Shown: positions 7,946-16,980 of the stretch, one piece after another
Position numbering within the stretch: the first letter of the stretch is position 1
Layout: every line of letters starts with the position of its first letter
NCBI GenBank assembly: GCA_030041045.1
Contig: JASHOQ010000071.1
Location: forward strand, 1 to 64,000
Direction of reading: 5' to 3'
Source: Acidobacteriaceae bacterium
Lineage (GTDB): Bacteria; Acidobacteriota; Terriglobia; Terriglobales; Acidobacteriaceae
DNA: 64,000 nucleotides
Program-made: the position numbers and the translations under genes
The notes under the pieces: generated by a model
Seen by the model: only the letters and a program-made list of their open reading frames with translations
What the model was told of the DNA's origin: nothing
Database searches by the model: none

Positions 7946-8970
7946 ACGTTTCACTCGTGATTTTGTCTGCAGTCATAGCGGTACCCGCCTCGGGGTTCCT
8001 CTATCAGTTCGTAGGCGCGCACCGCGATCGGCGGCGGTACACGGCTCGCGGGCGTTGGGTGGAAATTGAGCGCGGGCAAAAGCTCTACGTGGTGGAAAAG
8101 GGTTCGGGCGGGCCAGCCGTGATCTTTGAGGCCGGTATTGCGGCCACCAATCTGAACTGGTGTCACATACAGACCCAGGTTTCGAATTTTACAGCAACGG
8201 CGTCCTATGATCGTACGGGTCTCGGCTGGAGCAGCCCATGCCGCACGCTGCGCACGCCGGGAAACATTTCCTCTGAGCTGCACACGATGCTCGAGTCGGC
8301 AGGCCTCAAGCCGCCGTACATCCTGGTGGGGCACTCCTTTGGCGGGTTGGTCATGCGCCGCTACGCGGTGATGTATCCGGAAGAAGTCGCAGGCGTTGTG
8401 CTGGTCGATCCCATGCGGTGCGAGGAATGGCCACCGCTCAATCCTGACAAGCAATTCATGATCGACCGGGGTAAGAAACTCTCCGGTTACGCGGTTCCGA
8501 TTGCTCTTTTCGGATTGGCTCGGCTGGCCGTGAGTTCAGCGCTCTGCGGCTCGGGAAGGCTCTCAGGGCGTCTGGCAGACGCTGGAGGAATTGGAGCCCG
8601 CCATGTTTTGAGACGAGTGACAGAAGAAGTGGGCAAGATGCCGAGAGAGGTTTGGCCCATTGTTGCCGCACACTGGTCGCGGCCGAGCTATTACGCCGGG
8701 ATGCAACGCCACGTGGAAGCGGTACCCGATACAGTTCGCGAGATGCAGGACACCGATCCGATTCATGAGATCCCGGTACTGGTGCTGACTCCGGGGAAGT
8801 CGACCGCCCTCTCCGACGAGTGCCTGGGCAAGATCGGAGACAATGTGCGGCAGGTGATTGCTACGGAAAGCGCCCACTGGATCCATCTCGACGAGCCGGA
8901 ACTGGTGGTTGATTCGATTCGCGAGATGGTGGCTGCAGGGGCCCCTGTGGAGATCCAGGTGACGGCCTGA
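7942..8970 (+). CDS. Membrane-anchored alpha/beta hydrolase
   Basis: 342 aa. The start at 7942 overlaps the previous stop (ATGA); a longer open frame upstream is a shadow of the lolA-like gene. An N-terminal hydrophobic segment (about 3-22) suggests a membrane anchor or uncleaved signal. The lipase/esterase nucleophile elbow G-H-S-F-G-G places the nucleophile at S132, and ESAHWIHLDEPELV gives a candidate catalytic His at H312. An oxyanion-type segment EAGIAATNLNW precedes it. The substrate is unknown; the context with a glycosyltransferase, LolA-like protein and acyl-activating enzymes suggests an acyl ester. Confidence 0.82.
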   Translation: MNVSLVILSAVIAVPASGFLYQFVGAHRDRRRYTARGRWVEIERGQKLYVVEKGSGGPAVIFEAGIAATNLNWCHIQTQVSNFTATASYDRTGLGWSSPCRTLRTPGNISSELHTMLESAGLKPPYILVGHSFGGLVMRRYAVMYPEEVAGVVLVDPMRCEEWPPLNPDKQFMIDRGKKLSGYAVPIALFGLARLAVSSALCGSGRLSGRLADAGGIGARHVLRRVTEEVGKMPREVWPIVAAHWSRPSYYAGMQRHVEAVPDTVREMQDTDPIHEIPVLVLTPGKSTALSDECLGKIGDNVRQVIATESAHWIHLDEPELVVDSIREMVAAGAPVEIQVTA

Positions 8971-9019
8971 CGCGGTTGCCTGCAAAAGCAACGGCCGGGT
9001 AGAACCGGCCGGAGCGGTT

Positions 9020-10621
9020 TCACTTCGCCAGTGGTGCAAATCGCTCCTGAAGCACCCGTCGCAGGAACTTTCCAGTGTGATTCTGCGGCAGTTCGCCGGG
9101 ATCGACGATCCAGATGCGGCGCGGCGCTTTGTACGCCGCAAGATTGCTTCGGCACCAGTTCAGCAGGTCCCCTTCATTCGAGGAAGATCCAGGAGACAAT
9201 TCCACCGCGGCCACAGGAACTTCGCCCTTTTCGTTGTGCGGCAGGCTGAACGCAACGGCGCGGGCCACGGCAGGATGAGCCAGCATGGCTTCTTCCAGCT
9301 CGCGTACGTAGACTGAGTAGCCGCCCGACTTGATGACGTCGTTGATGCGCCCCACAAGCCGGATGAGTCCGAGGCGATTGCGTGTGGCCAGGTCGCCGGT
9401 ACGCAACCAGCCGTCGCCGGTCAGAAGGCCTTGCGCATTGCCTTCATCCTTCCAATAGTGCGGAGCCAGACCGCGACGGCGGATCTGGCATTCGCCCGCC
9501 CTGCCCGGCGGCGCGATGCGGCCGTTCTCATCGACCACGCGAACATGAAAGGGCGGCACTGGAAGACACAAGTTCCCGCTCCCGGACAGCAACGGCAATT
9601 CGATGCCCATCATGGCGAGACCGCCAATCTCAACCGTGCCGTAACCATTCAGAAGAACGGGAGGGATTCGCCCGCCACCGGGCAACCGGAACAGGGCCCC
9701 AAACCGCCTCAGTCGCCGTCGAACGTCGGAAGGGAGATGGTCGCTGGCGGAGAGCCAGACACGCACGCTGGCCAGACGGGCGGGCTGCGGATTCGAGTTG
9801 ACGAGCCGGGCAAACATCGTCGGTACGCCGATGAAGGCGGTGACACGGAAGCGCTCAACGAGATCGAGCGCCGATTCGACCTCGAAGCGATTGAGAAAAC
9901 ATCCGCGGATGCCCGCCATGAGGCCATAGAGCGCAATACTCACGGCCATGATGTGCGACCAGGGCAAGGCGATGAGCGCAAGGTCCCGCGGTCCCAGGAA
10001 GATTCCCGATAGCACTGTGGATGCGCGTCCGCCCAGGAGTGCATTGCTCGACAACGCTGCGCCCTTGGGAAACCCGCTCGTACCGGAAGTGTGAAAGATG
10101 GCAATGGTTGCGGCCGGATCGATCCCGGTCGGGGGCAAGGGCGTATTCGTCGCCGAAACGCGCTGGAACCCGTCGAGCGTTTCTGCCTCATCATCGGCTT
10201 GGAGCCAGGCTTGCACCTTCAGGGCCTGGCGGCTGCCGATGTTGCGCTCGAACACGGCCTTGTCCGTAACCAGAATCTCCGTGCCGCTATCGGCAAGAAT
10301 CCTGCGCACCTCGGCAAGGGAAAGAAGCGGATTCAGAGGAACCGCGATCCCTCCGGCGCGGATAATGGCAAGAAACCAATGAAAGCATTTCCTGTCGTTG
10401 CTGCGATAAACCGCAACCGGTTGCCCGGGACGGAGGTGGACTGACCGGCGGAGAAAGGCATCGATGGAGCAGACTTCGGCATGTAGATCCGCAAGATGAA
10501 AAGGTCCGGCCTCGTCCACGGAAACTTCGCAGTTCCCCTTGCGCCGAACCAGCTCATCTACGAGATTGGCCACCGTGACGCCGCGGTCCCGGGCGAGTTG
10601 ATAGCGGAGCATTAGACTCAT
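9020..10621 (-). CDS. Acyl-CoA synthetase-like AMP-forming ligase
   Basis: 533 aa. The ATG at 10621 forms an ATGA overlap with the upstream reductase stop; the longer frame is rejected. Motifs of the ANL superfamily are clear. The phosphate loop is IFHTSGTSGFPKGA, the A5 motif is NGYGTVEIGG, and A7-A8 is WLRTGDLATRNRLGLIRLVGRINDVIKSGG. A C-terminal lysine region (QNHTGKFLRR) is also present. It should adenylate a carboxylic acid and transfer it to CoA or a carrier. Paired with a fatty-acyl-reductase-like protein it forms a possible acid-to-aldehyde or acid-to-alcohol module. Chain length cannot be told from sequence. Confidence 0.88.
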   Translation of the reverse strand: MSLMLRYQLARDRGVTVANLVDELVRRKGNCEVSVDEAGPFHLADLHAEVCSIDAFLRRSVHLRPGQPVAVYRSNDRKCFHWFLAIIRAGGIAVPLNPLLSLAEVRRILADSGTEILVTDKAVFERNIGSRQALKVQAWLQADDEAETLDGFQRVSATNTPLPPTGIDPAATIAIFHTSGTSGFPKGAALSSNALLGGRASTVLSGIFLGPRDLALIALPWSHIMAVSIALYGLMAGIRGCFLNRFEVESALDLVERFRVTAFIGVPTMFARLVNSNPQPARLASVRVWLSASDHLPSDVRRRLRRFGALFRLPGGGRIPPVLLNGYGTVEIGGLAMMGIELPLLSGSGNLCLPVPPFHVRVVDENGRIAPPGRAGECQIRRRGLAPHYWKDEGNAQGLLTGDGWLRTGDLATRNRLGLIRLVGRINDVIKSGGYSVYVRELEEAMLAHPAVARAVAFSLPHNEKGEVPVAAVELSPGSSSNEGDLLNWCRSNLAAYKAPRRIWIVDPGELPQNHTGKFLRRVLQERFAPLAK

Positions 10622-11724
10622 AGCGCGGAAACCGGCTTGCGACCCCAATCGCTGGCTACGCAGTACTGGAAAAGCCTGTCGATATAGTCGAGCACTGGCG
10701 GCGGACTCACGCCGGCGGGTTGCAAAAGACGTTCCGCGTTGCTGGTGTCGAATTGCATGCGCATGGTGAAGTAGTTCCGGTAGGCGCGGCCGTCGAGCAG
10801 CACACGGCGTTTAGGTCCCCATAAAGAGATCATGAGAAGCGGCCGCAGCAGAGCGAAGAAGAGTTTTGGATCAACATAACGCGGCTCGGGACCATGGAAA
10901 TACTCCATGGCGCGACGGGCAACCTGATCAATGGTTGCACTGCCGCGGGGTCCGGCGCAAAGGTGGATCGTCGATCCCAGCGCGGCCTCATTGAAGAGGA
11001 GACGGGCGACTGAATGGGCAACAAAATCGACGGGGACAATGTCCAATACTGCATCCGGATATCCGGGAACGGTGCGCCAAAGCCGTCGTTGATAGATTTT
11101 CAGGGGCCAATACATCATCTTGAAACTTGAAGTGACGCCTGTTCGGGAATCCCCCACGATGATGCTGGGGCGCAGAATGACTCCGGGGATCGAACTAAGC
11201 AGCGACCGCACCAGGGATTCAGCCTCGGCCTTGGTCTGTTCGTAGGAATTGCGATAGGTCTGGCCGGCGACGAGTTCGTCTTCCCGCACCAAGTCCGAGC
11301 GTTCGCCGGCCACATAGGCAGTACCGACGTAGGCGAAGCTTCGAAGCTGGCGCGCACCGGCCACAAAATCGAGAACGTGCCGGGTGCCTTCGACGTTGAT
11401 GCGGCGTGCTTCGTCGAGCGAGTGATCAAAACGTACGGTGGCGGCGGAGTGAACCACCCGGGTAGTCTCCGCCTGCAGGCGCGCATAGGTTTCCGCAGCC
11501 AGCCCACAGCCGGACTGGCTGACGTCACCGGAAAACACCTGAACGCGCGGCCTGTCCGCCGATGGGATGAAGGAATCAGCGCGCTGCTGACCCGATTGTC
11601 CCGCTCGATCGCGGACGAGCAGCGCGAGTGTGGCTCGGGGCTGTTGCTCGAGCAGTTCGCGGACCAATTGCACTCCCACGAATCCAGTCGCGCCCGTCAC
11701 CAGGATAAGTTCTTCGCTCTTCAT
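10618..11724 (-). CDS. Extended SDR, fatty acyl-CoA/thioester reductase-like
   Basis: 368 aa from the ATG at 11724 (M-K-S-E-E-L then the Rossmann start). The NAD(P)-binding motif GATGFVGVQL lies near residues 10-19 and the SDR catalytic Tyr-x-x-x-Lys is in SYEQTKAEAE. The layout GDVSQSGCGL, VVHSAATVRFD, INVEGTRHVLDFV and AYVGTAYVAG follows the male-sterility/thioester-reductase group rather than sugar epimerases. It probably reduces an acyl thioester made by the ligase encoded immediately downstream (4-bp overlap). OleD-like sterol dehydrogenase is an alternative, but no OleA or OleB homologue is adjacent. The start is only moderately supported. Confidence 0.78.
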   Translation of the reverse strand: MKSEELILVTGATGFVGVQLVRELLEQQPRATLALLVRDRAGQSGQQRADSFIPSADRPRVQVFSGDVSQSGCGLAAETYARLQAETTRVVHSAATVRFDHSLDEARRINVEGTRHVLDFVAGARQLRSFAYVGTAYVAGERSDLVREDELVAGQTYRNSYEQTKAEAESLVRSLLSSIPGVILRPSIIVGDSRTGVTSSFKMMYWPLKIYQRRLWRTVPGYPDAVLDIVPVDFVAHSVARLLFNEAALGSTIHLCAGPRGSATIDQVARRAMEYFHGPEPRYVDPKLFFALLRPLLMISLWGPKRRVLLDGRAYRNYFTMRMQFDTSNAERLLQPAGVSPPPVLDYIDRLFQYCVASDWGRKPVSAL

Positions 11725-11894
11725 TTCGGAAGCGACTTCAACCCGCAAACGACTCGAGGCCAGTGATGACTTTTGGGGCCGCTGCACCGGGATAGGTCAC
11801 GGGTTATTATAGTCGGTCGTCTCGGCCCCAATCGGTCGGTGGCCGTGGGGTGAGCTCTGGCGTCAAGGGAGTCCGCGATCCGGCTACAGCGGTT

Positions 11895-11971
11895 TCACAG
11901 TTGCTGTATCCCGAAGCCGCAGATGCTAAGTGGCTTTTTCACCAAGAAAAAGCCACCTTTCGCAACTGTGA
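11895..11971. repeat. Nested inverted repeat (two-stem hairpin element)
   Basis: An outer stem TCACAGTTGC (11895-11904) pairs with GCAACTGTGA (11962-11971). Inside it, an 11-bp stem GTGGCTTTTTC (11930-11940) pairs with GAAAAAGCCAC (11946-11956) over a 5-nt loop. Both stems are perfect. It could be a folded RNA leader, a REP/MITE-like remnant or a terminator; it lies about 170-250 bp upstream of the reductase start. Confidence 0.6.
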
Positions 11972-12190
11972 GATATGGCTACATGTAGTGTGGAACTGCT
12001 CTAGCAATTGGCGCTCGCGGTTCTGTGGCCCGCGGTGCCTTGCCAAGACTCGAAGTGCCAGGAACGCGCTATCTTTTCTGGGAGATGGCCTCGTGTGGCT
12101 AGAGCCGTGAGGCGGAGATATGGGTGACAGAACGTGCCCGTCTCATAGTTGACAGTTTTGGCGCGAGTATCGCCGCCGGATGCGAGCGAA

Positions 12191-12224
12191 GCGGGCTCTC
12201 GGGACATGCATCCCGAGAGCCCGC
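12191..12224 (-). terminator. Strong hairpin terminator of the TonB-dependent receptor gene
   Basis: A perfect 14-bp stem (12191-12204 with 12211-12224) and 6-nt loop begin 24 bp past the receptor stop codon. There is no T-tract on the minus strand, so it is a hairpin-only terminator or mRNA 3'-end stabiliser. Confidence 0.6.
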
Positions 12225-12247
12225 AGGCGTCCTGCAGCACAACAAGC

Positions 12248-15200
12248 TTAGAAGGTGAAGCGACCGGTAAGTGTAACCTGCCTGGGATCCATCATGTTCC
12301 CGGGTGCCGACAAAGTTCCAGCGCCCGTGCCTGAATTTTGGCCGATCGCGCCCACCGCAGGATTTGTGATCGGTGAGATGGAATTATTCACTGCGCTGGG
12401 ATAGAAGTTCTGGTTGTTGAAGAAGTTCGTGAACTCGCCCACAAGCTCGAACTTATACCGTTCCCTGATCGCGAACTGGCGGGTAATATTGAAGTTCGTA
12501 TTCTTGAACGCGGGCACGCGCAGTCGGCCGTCATACATCTTCGTAGTTCCGTACCAATACTGGTCGACGCTATAGTTGCCATTGGGGAACTGAACGATCT
12601 GGCTCGTGAAAGCATCGGGGTTCCACTTCAGATAAGTGTACGCACCAGGAGTAACTACGTGGCCGTCAGGGAGTGTAGCGGTCTCGCCGGCTGTATACCA
12701 ATGCTGCAGTGTCTTAGGAACTTCCAGCGGCTGGCCGGTGGGGATGCACTTTGAATCGATGCTGCCGCTGCAACTGGGACCCCATGGTTGGCCCGTTTGC
12801 ACGGTAACCACTGTTGCCACTTGCCATCCGCCCGCCAGCCCCCGGGAAATCGGACTCCCCAGTTCATACCTCCCGCCGCTGCCCCACTGGCTCAGGTACG
12901 ACACCGTACCAAGGAAGCGCTGCGGAATATCGTAATCGAGAAGTCCATTGTTGCTCTGAGGGTTCAAGTAGTTGAACCCGCCGCCGCCCGCAGCGTGTCC
13001 TCCTTGTGATTCTTCATAGGATGACGAGTCCACCCCCCCATTAATTCCTGTCGTACGGGAGTAAGTGTAATTAAATTGAGCTGTCAATCCCGTCGAGTAG
13101 GAATGCTGCAACTTGAGTTCCAGGGAATGGTACAGTGACGTGCCCTCGTTCCCGATCACTGTTGCCCCCAGCATAGCAAGAGACCCCTCAGAAGCATCCA
13201 TCACCGTGATCTCTCCCGCGCCGCTGTTGCCCGTTGCCAAATTAACCAGGGCGGGGTATGGATTTGAGACATATTGTTGCGCCGGATCAGCCGTGCCGTT
13301 AGAGGCGAGCCACCCGCTTCGCCATCCCATCAGGACGGTTTGGGGAATTTGCCAGGTGCCCTGGAGAGGATAGAGACGCCAGGGAAGGAGGCTGCCTTTC
13401 GACCCCACATACCCTGCGGACGCGAGCCAACCATGGAATTGACGCTCCACGAAGGCGTTCCACTGATCCACATAGGCGTTGTGGGCGCCGGTGCGCATGA
13501 ACATGTCTGCGCCCGCTGCGCCGTTCTCATCGCCATAGATCTCCGGGCTTTGTACAGCCGCCCCCGGAGCGAGAAGCGGCTGCGAATCTCCTCCCGGATC
13601 CTCAAAATGTCCCACTGGCAGCCCGTTATAGGGTGTCGTGATCCCGAGGCCGTAAGGTTCGTCTTCCACGCCGCCGTTCCACGCGCCACCGCCGTAGACG
13701 GTTCCATTGGCATTGTAGCCGGTGTTGCTTTGCGCATAAATTCGCCCATAGCCCCCACGGATTACGGTCAGGTTTCCCAACCTGTACGCCGCGCCAACGC
13801 GAGGTGAAAGGTTGCCATATTCCGTGTTCCACAGGTTCCGGGAATAACCGCTGACTCCGGAGAAAGCGAAGGCTCCATATTGCGCCATTGGATTCTGATA
13901 GACAAGGTCCGAATACGCGCCACTGGGAGGAGTAAAAGTAAATGGACTCTCCACGCTCGTATCGATATCGTATTCACGGTTGTGCCGCGCCGTTGGTCCA
14001 GGCTGTATCTCATAGCGAAGCCCGAGATTAACGGTCAGCCTGCCGGTCGCCTTCCAGTCGTTCTGCGTGAACAGGGCAAAAAGCCGATCGGTCAGCGCCG
14101 GAACAGGCGAACTGCCAGGATCAAGCCTGTACCCCATCACGCCGATCGCCGCCTGCGCCACGTTCCCAAGGTAAGGCGCGCTGCCGCCGTAGTAATTGGG
14201 GTTCACTAGGCCCTGCTGGTTCGGGTTAGTGTTTAATCCGCTGGAGCTGCCATTTGCGTTGCCATATTCCTCGCAGTAGCACTCCGTGTCGTAGGATCCG
14301 AGAGAGGGATTCGCCCATTCAATGTCCGCCCAATTGCTTTGGTAGATGCGATCGTCGGCGCCTTCTTTCAACGTCCATCTGCCGATCACCTTGGTGATGC
14401 TGCCATTGAAGTCATAATTATTCTGATGTTCGTTTTTCCATACCCATTGGGCGTTATTCAATGACTGGCCATAAGCGGTCCCATAGCCGAGGGAGTAGAC
14501 TGACGGAGCCACTCCGGGAATAAGGATCAAAGATTGCTCGGCAGTCGGCATGCCGTAGGCCGAGTAATCTGACGCCGACCACGGACTTGTTGTTCCGGGG
14601 TAGTCCACCCCTGATTCGGGATAGTTGGACTGAGCCGCCACCCGCTGAAAACCAACATGAAGGTCGATAAAGGTGGTCGGATTCAGCGCAATGGTGTCGC
14701 CAATCGCGGCGTTGGGATTGTCGTCGACATTGTCGTTTTGATTCTGCCATCTCCAGGGACTCGACGCGCCCCACGCGTTCGCTCCAATCTCCTCAGCCTC
14801 CTGCACCCCCCCGGAAAGATAGAAAGAGTTCCTCCCAAAACGAAAGTCCATCCGCGTATTCAAATTATTGCGCGTCGTAGGATTCGTCTGGTTAAAGAAA
14901 TAGTTGTCATCGCCATAGATATCGCTCGGCGCGTGGTTTGGCTGCGGATAGGCATTCAAGTACATCAGGCCGTACGTGTCTGGATTTGAAATCACCGAAC
15001 CGCAACCGTAACTGGAACAGTTGGTGGAGGTGGGGTACGGTTGTCTTTGATAGGTGGTGCTACCGGCGGCCGTTGGCGTCGCCGTAAATGGGTTAAACCA
15101 GGTAGCAGGCACCGGAGTGCCGTTTGAATCAATCAGCGTCTGCCCAAAATCCCCTTGCCGCTGAAGTGCGGTCGGCACTGTGGCGAATCCGGTGTAAGGC

Positions 15201-16207
15201 TCAACGTTCCACAGCCGATCGAAGGCGAGAAAGAAGAATATTTTGTCTTTCCCGTTGAAGAGCTTGGGAAAAACGACCGGGCCTCCCACGCTGCCGCCGG
15301 CTTCGTCGACGCGGTATTTTGCGCGCGGAATACCTTGCATGTTGTTGGCAAGGCCATTCGCGTTCAATTGCTCATTGCGCAGGAGGTAAAAGAGATCACC
15401 ATGAAATTTATTGGTGCCGCTCTTGGTGACCATCTGGATGATGGCCTGGCCCCCGCCCATATCGGCAGGGAGATCGTTCGTAGAGACACTGACTTCCTGC
15501 AGGGCGTCCCGATTGGGCATGACCGTTACTTCATGCCAGCCCGAGCCCTGCACGGGAACCCCATCGACCTGAAGGTCATCGAGCCCGAGTTCCCCGCCGT
15601 TTACCCGGATCGCGGAATACGCCAGGCGATCCTCATAGCCCACACCCAGATTTTCGTCGTTGTACATGCCCAGGTCCGGCACCACGCCCGCCTGCAAAGT
15701 TGCGTAGTACAAAGGATCATTGTTGATATTGGGCACATTGTTAATCACATCGGTACCCACCGATCCCGACACCGTCGAGGTTTCGGTCTGAAGCTGCGCA
15801 GTAGAAGCCGCAACTTGAACCACCTGGTCTGTCGCGCCCACGGCGAGTTTCGCGCTCACTTGCACCGTCACATCCGTTCCCACCACAATGTCCTCTTCAC
15901 GGTAGGTCTTGAATCCCGGTGCATCGACTGACAGGGAATATCGACCGGCCGCGAGATAGGGTATGGCGTAATCGCCCACGGGCCCGGATTGCGTTCCCAC
16001 GGTTTCGTTCGTCTGCTGATTCGTTACGGTCACAGTCGCTCTGGGGACAACCGCGCCGCTCTGATCGGTTATCGTGCCGGTAATGGTGCTGTTCCTTACC
16101 TGCGCCAATGCCGCACCGATGGTGAGCGAGAAGGCGAGAAGGGCGATTGAGACCTTGACAATGCGCGCCATTCCCAGCCAATGTGTCACAAACTTCCGTG
16201 CTTTCAT
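12248..16207 (-). CDS. Oar-like TonB-dependent receptor (carbohydrate locus)
   Basis: 1319 aa. The ATG at 16207 has GGAGG about 8 nt upstream; the TTG form 4 codons longer is rejected. A signal peptide ends near AALAQ. Then a carboxypeptidase-regulatory-like beta-sandwich (TITGTITDQSGAVVPRATV to about residue 115), a plug-like region (about 120-250) and a very long barrel follow. The protein ends in Phe (VTLTGRFTF), the usual outer-membrane C-terminal signature. Acidobacterial receptors of this class import large substrates with TonB energy; the divergent LacI regulator and isoamylase suggest an oligosaccharide. The promoter region at 16440-16500 carries two palindromes. Confidence 0.9.
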   Translation of the reverse strand: MKARKFVTHWLGMARIVKVSIALLAFSLTIGAALAQVRNSTITGTITDQSGAVVPRATVTVTNQQTNETVGTQSGPVGDYAIPYLAAGRYSLSVDAPGFKTYREEDIVVGTDVTVQVSAKLAVGATDQVVQVAASTAQLQTETSTVSGSVGTDVINNVPNINNDPLYYATLQAGVVPDLGMYNDENLGVGYEDRLAYSAIRVNGGELGLDDLQVDGVPVQGSGWHEVTVMPNRDALQEVSVSTNDLPADMGGGQAIIQMVTKSGTNKFHGDLFYLLRNEQLNANGLANNMQGIPRAKYRVDEAGGSVGGPVVFPKLFNGKDKIFFFLAFDRLWNVEPYTGFATVPTALQRQGDFGQTLIDSNGTPVPATWFNPFTATPTAAGSTTYQRQPYPTSTNCSSYGCGSVISNPDTYGLMYLNAYPQPNHAPSDIYGDDNYFFNQTNPTTRNNLNTRMDFRFGRNSFYLSGGVQEAEEIGANAWGASSPWRWQNQNDNVDDNPNAAIGDTIALNPTTFIDLHVGFQRVAAQSNYPESGVDYPGTTSPWSASDYSAYGMPTAEQSLILIPGVAPSVYSLGYGTAYGQSLNNAQWVWKNEHQNNYDFNGSITKVIGRWTLKEGADDRIYQSNWADIEWANPSLGSYDTECYCEEYGNANGSSSGLNTNPNQQGLVNPNYYGGSAPYLGNVAQAAIGVMGYRLDPGSSPVPALTDRLFALFTQNDWKATGRLTVNLGLRYEIQPGPTARHNREYDIDTSVESPFTFTPPSGAYSDLVYQNPMAQYGAFAFSGVSGYSRNLWNTEYGNLSPRVGAAYRLGNLTVIRGGYGRIYAQSNTGYNANGTVYGGGAWNGGVEDEPYGLGITTPYNGLPVGHFEDPGGDSQPLLAPGAAVQSPEIYGDENGAAGADMFMRTGAHNAYVDQWNAFVERQFHGWLASAGYVGSKGSLLPWRLYPLQGTWQIPQTVLMGWRSGWLASNGTADPAQQYVSNPYPALVNLATGNSGAGEITVMDASEGSLAMLGATVIGNEGTSLYHSLELKLQHSYSTGLTAQFNYTYSRTTGINGGVDSSSYEESQGGHAAGGGGFNYLNPQSNNGLLDYDIPQRFLGTVSYLSQWGSGGRYELGSPISRGLAGGWQVATVVTVQTGQPWGPSCSGSIDSKCIPTGQPLEVPKTLQHWYTAGETATLPDGHVVTPGAYTYLKWNPDAFTSQIVQFPNGNYSVDQYWYGTTKMYDGRLRVPAFKNTNFNITRQFAIRERYKFELVGEFTNFFNNQNFYPSAVNNSISPITNPAVGAIGQNSGTGAGTLSAPGNMMDPRQVTLTGRFTF

Positions 16208-16444
16208 TTGGTCCTCCAACCATGAGTGGCTATTTCATGAACATTTGGCATTCAATCAACTCTCGGCCGTTCCATCTTCGCTTACCTGTTGCGCCTGGCC
16301 AACGCAGGTGAACCGAGACGCTGAACAGGGCGAAGATCGCCCAGCAGCCATCGTCCTTCCATCTCCGGTCTCGATTACCCATCAAAATGATGAGCTCCCC
16401 TTCCTTCCCGCGTTGGACCAAATCCCCATTCGAATGGTTGCTAT

Positions 16445-16458
16445 TTGAAACTTTTCAA
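16445..16458. promoter_or_regulatory. Candidate LacI-family operator on the receptor side
   Basis: TTGAAACTTTTCAA is a 14-bp palindrome with a 2-nt centre, about 238 bp before the receptor start. A sister site (TTGAAAAATTTCAA) lies before the lacI-type gene at 16793. Even-length palindromes of 14-16 bp are usual for LacI-family operators, and autoregulation from a shared divergent region is common. The link to this regulator is inferred. Confidence 0.5.
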
Positions 16459-16466
16459 GCGAATAA

Positions 16467-16496
16467 TTGATATGTCAATAACAACAGGTCTGTCAA
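16467..16496 (-). promoter_or_regulatory. Two-part promoter/operator-like element upstream of receptor
   Basis: On the minus strand this reads TTGACA, 12 nt, then TTGACATATCAA (16467-16478), matching the element before the GH12 gene (2893-2922) in orientation and spacing. Either TTGACA may serve as a -35 box. With the first TTGACA the -10 could be ATATCA (17-nt spacer). Confidence 0.5.
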
Positions 16497-16792
16497 GAAG
16501 AAAATTCAACAACTTTTCGCTGGCATTTGCGCGTAGAGGGGAAGTCAAACAATCGATATGCGTTACAGCCAGTCTGGCAAGCTGAATACGGCTCTGGCTC
16601 ATCACAAAATGTGGAAATCGGCGAGGCAGGTCCTGCAGATTCACAGTCGTCGCTGCCTGTGTTTCAGTGCTTGTAAACGTAATCGAGTCAGGCTAAAGAG
16701 CCGTGAGCCAATGCGCGCGCACCGGCTTTCGGCTGATTGGCGCCAAGTGGAACCTTAGGATTGCCTTTGAAAGTGATTTATTCAGCAAATAT

Positions 16793-16806
16793 TTGAAAAA
16801 TTTCAA
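16793..16806. promoter_or_regulatory. Candidate LacI-family operator on the regulator side
   Basis: TTGAAAAATTTCAA is a perfect 14-bp palindrome, 175 bp upstream of the lacI-type start. It has the same outer half-sites (TTGAAA/TTTCAA) as the site at 16445-16458. Confidence 0.5.
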
Positions 16807-16980
16807 CAGGTGCTCGGTCAATTGAGGCAAGGACTATTGCTTGCCTGGCAATCGCTGAGTACAATCGAACGCGAACAGTTGCCGCAAAGGTAAGGATTTT
16901 AGTCGACAGACACATCCGCTTCAGAGTTTTCCTCTGAGGTTGAGATTGCCGATAGGGTCAATGATTAAGGAAGCTATTCC

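Larger units (their letters stand above)
11725..12247. other. Intergenic region upstream of the reductase and downstream of the receptor
   Basis: No gene recognised. It holds the promoter side of the reductase/ligase pair, a nested inverted repeat (11895-11971) and a strong 14-bp hairpin after the receptor (12191-12224). Confidence 0.6.
16208..16980. other. Divergent control region between receptor and lacI-type gene
   Basis: 773 bp with no gene I can support. It contains two 14-bp palindromes of form TTGAAA-N2-TTTCAA, one per flanking gene, and a TTGACA-N12-TTGAYATATCAA element on the receptor side. AT content rises around 16440-16510 and 16780-16810. Confidence 0.65.

Noticed and set aside
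9020-11724. OleC/OleD-type olefin biosynthesis pair
   Set aside because: An AMP ligase plus NAD(P) reductase pair fits in outline, but no OleA thiolase is present and the reductase motifs look closer to fatty-acyl/thioester reductases.
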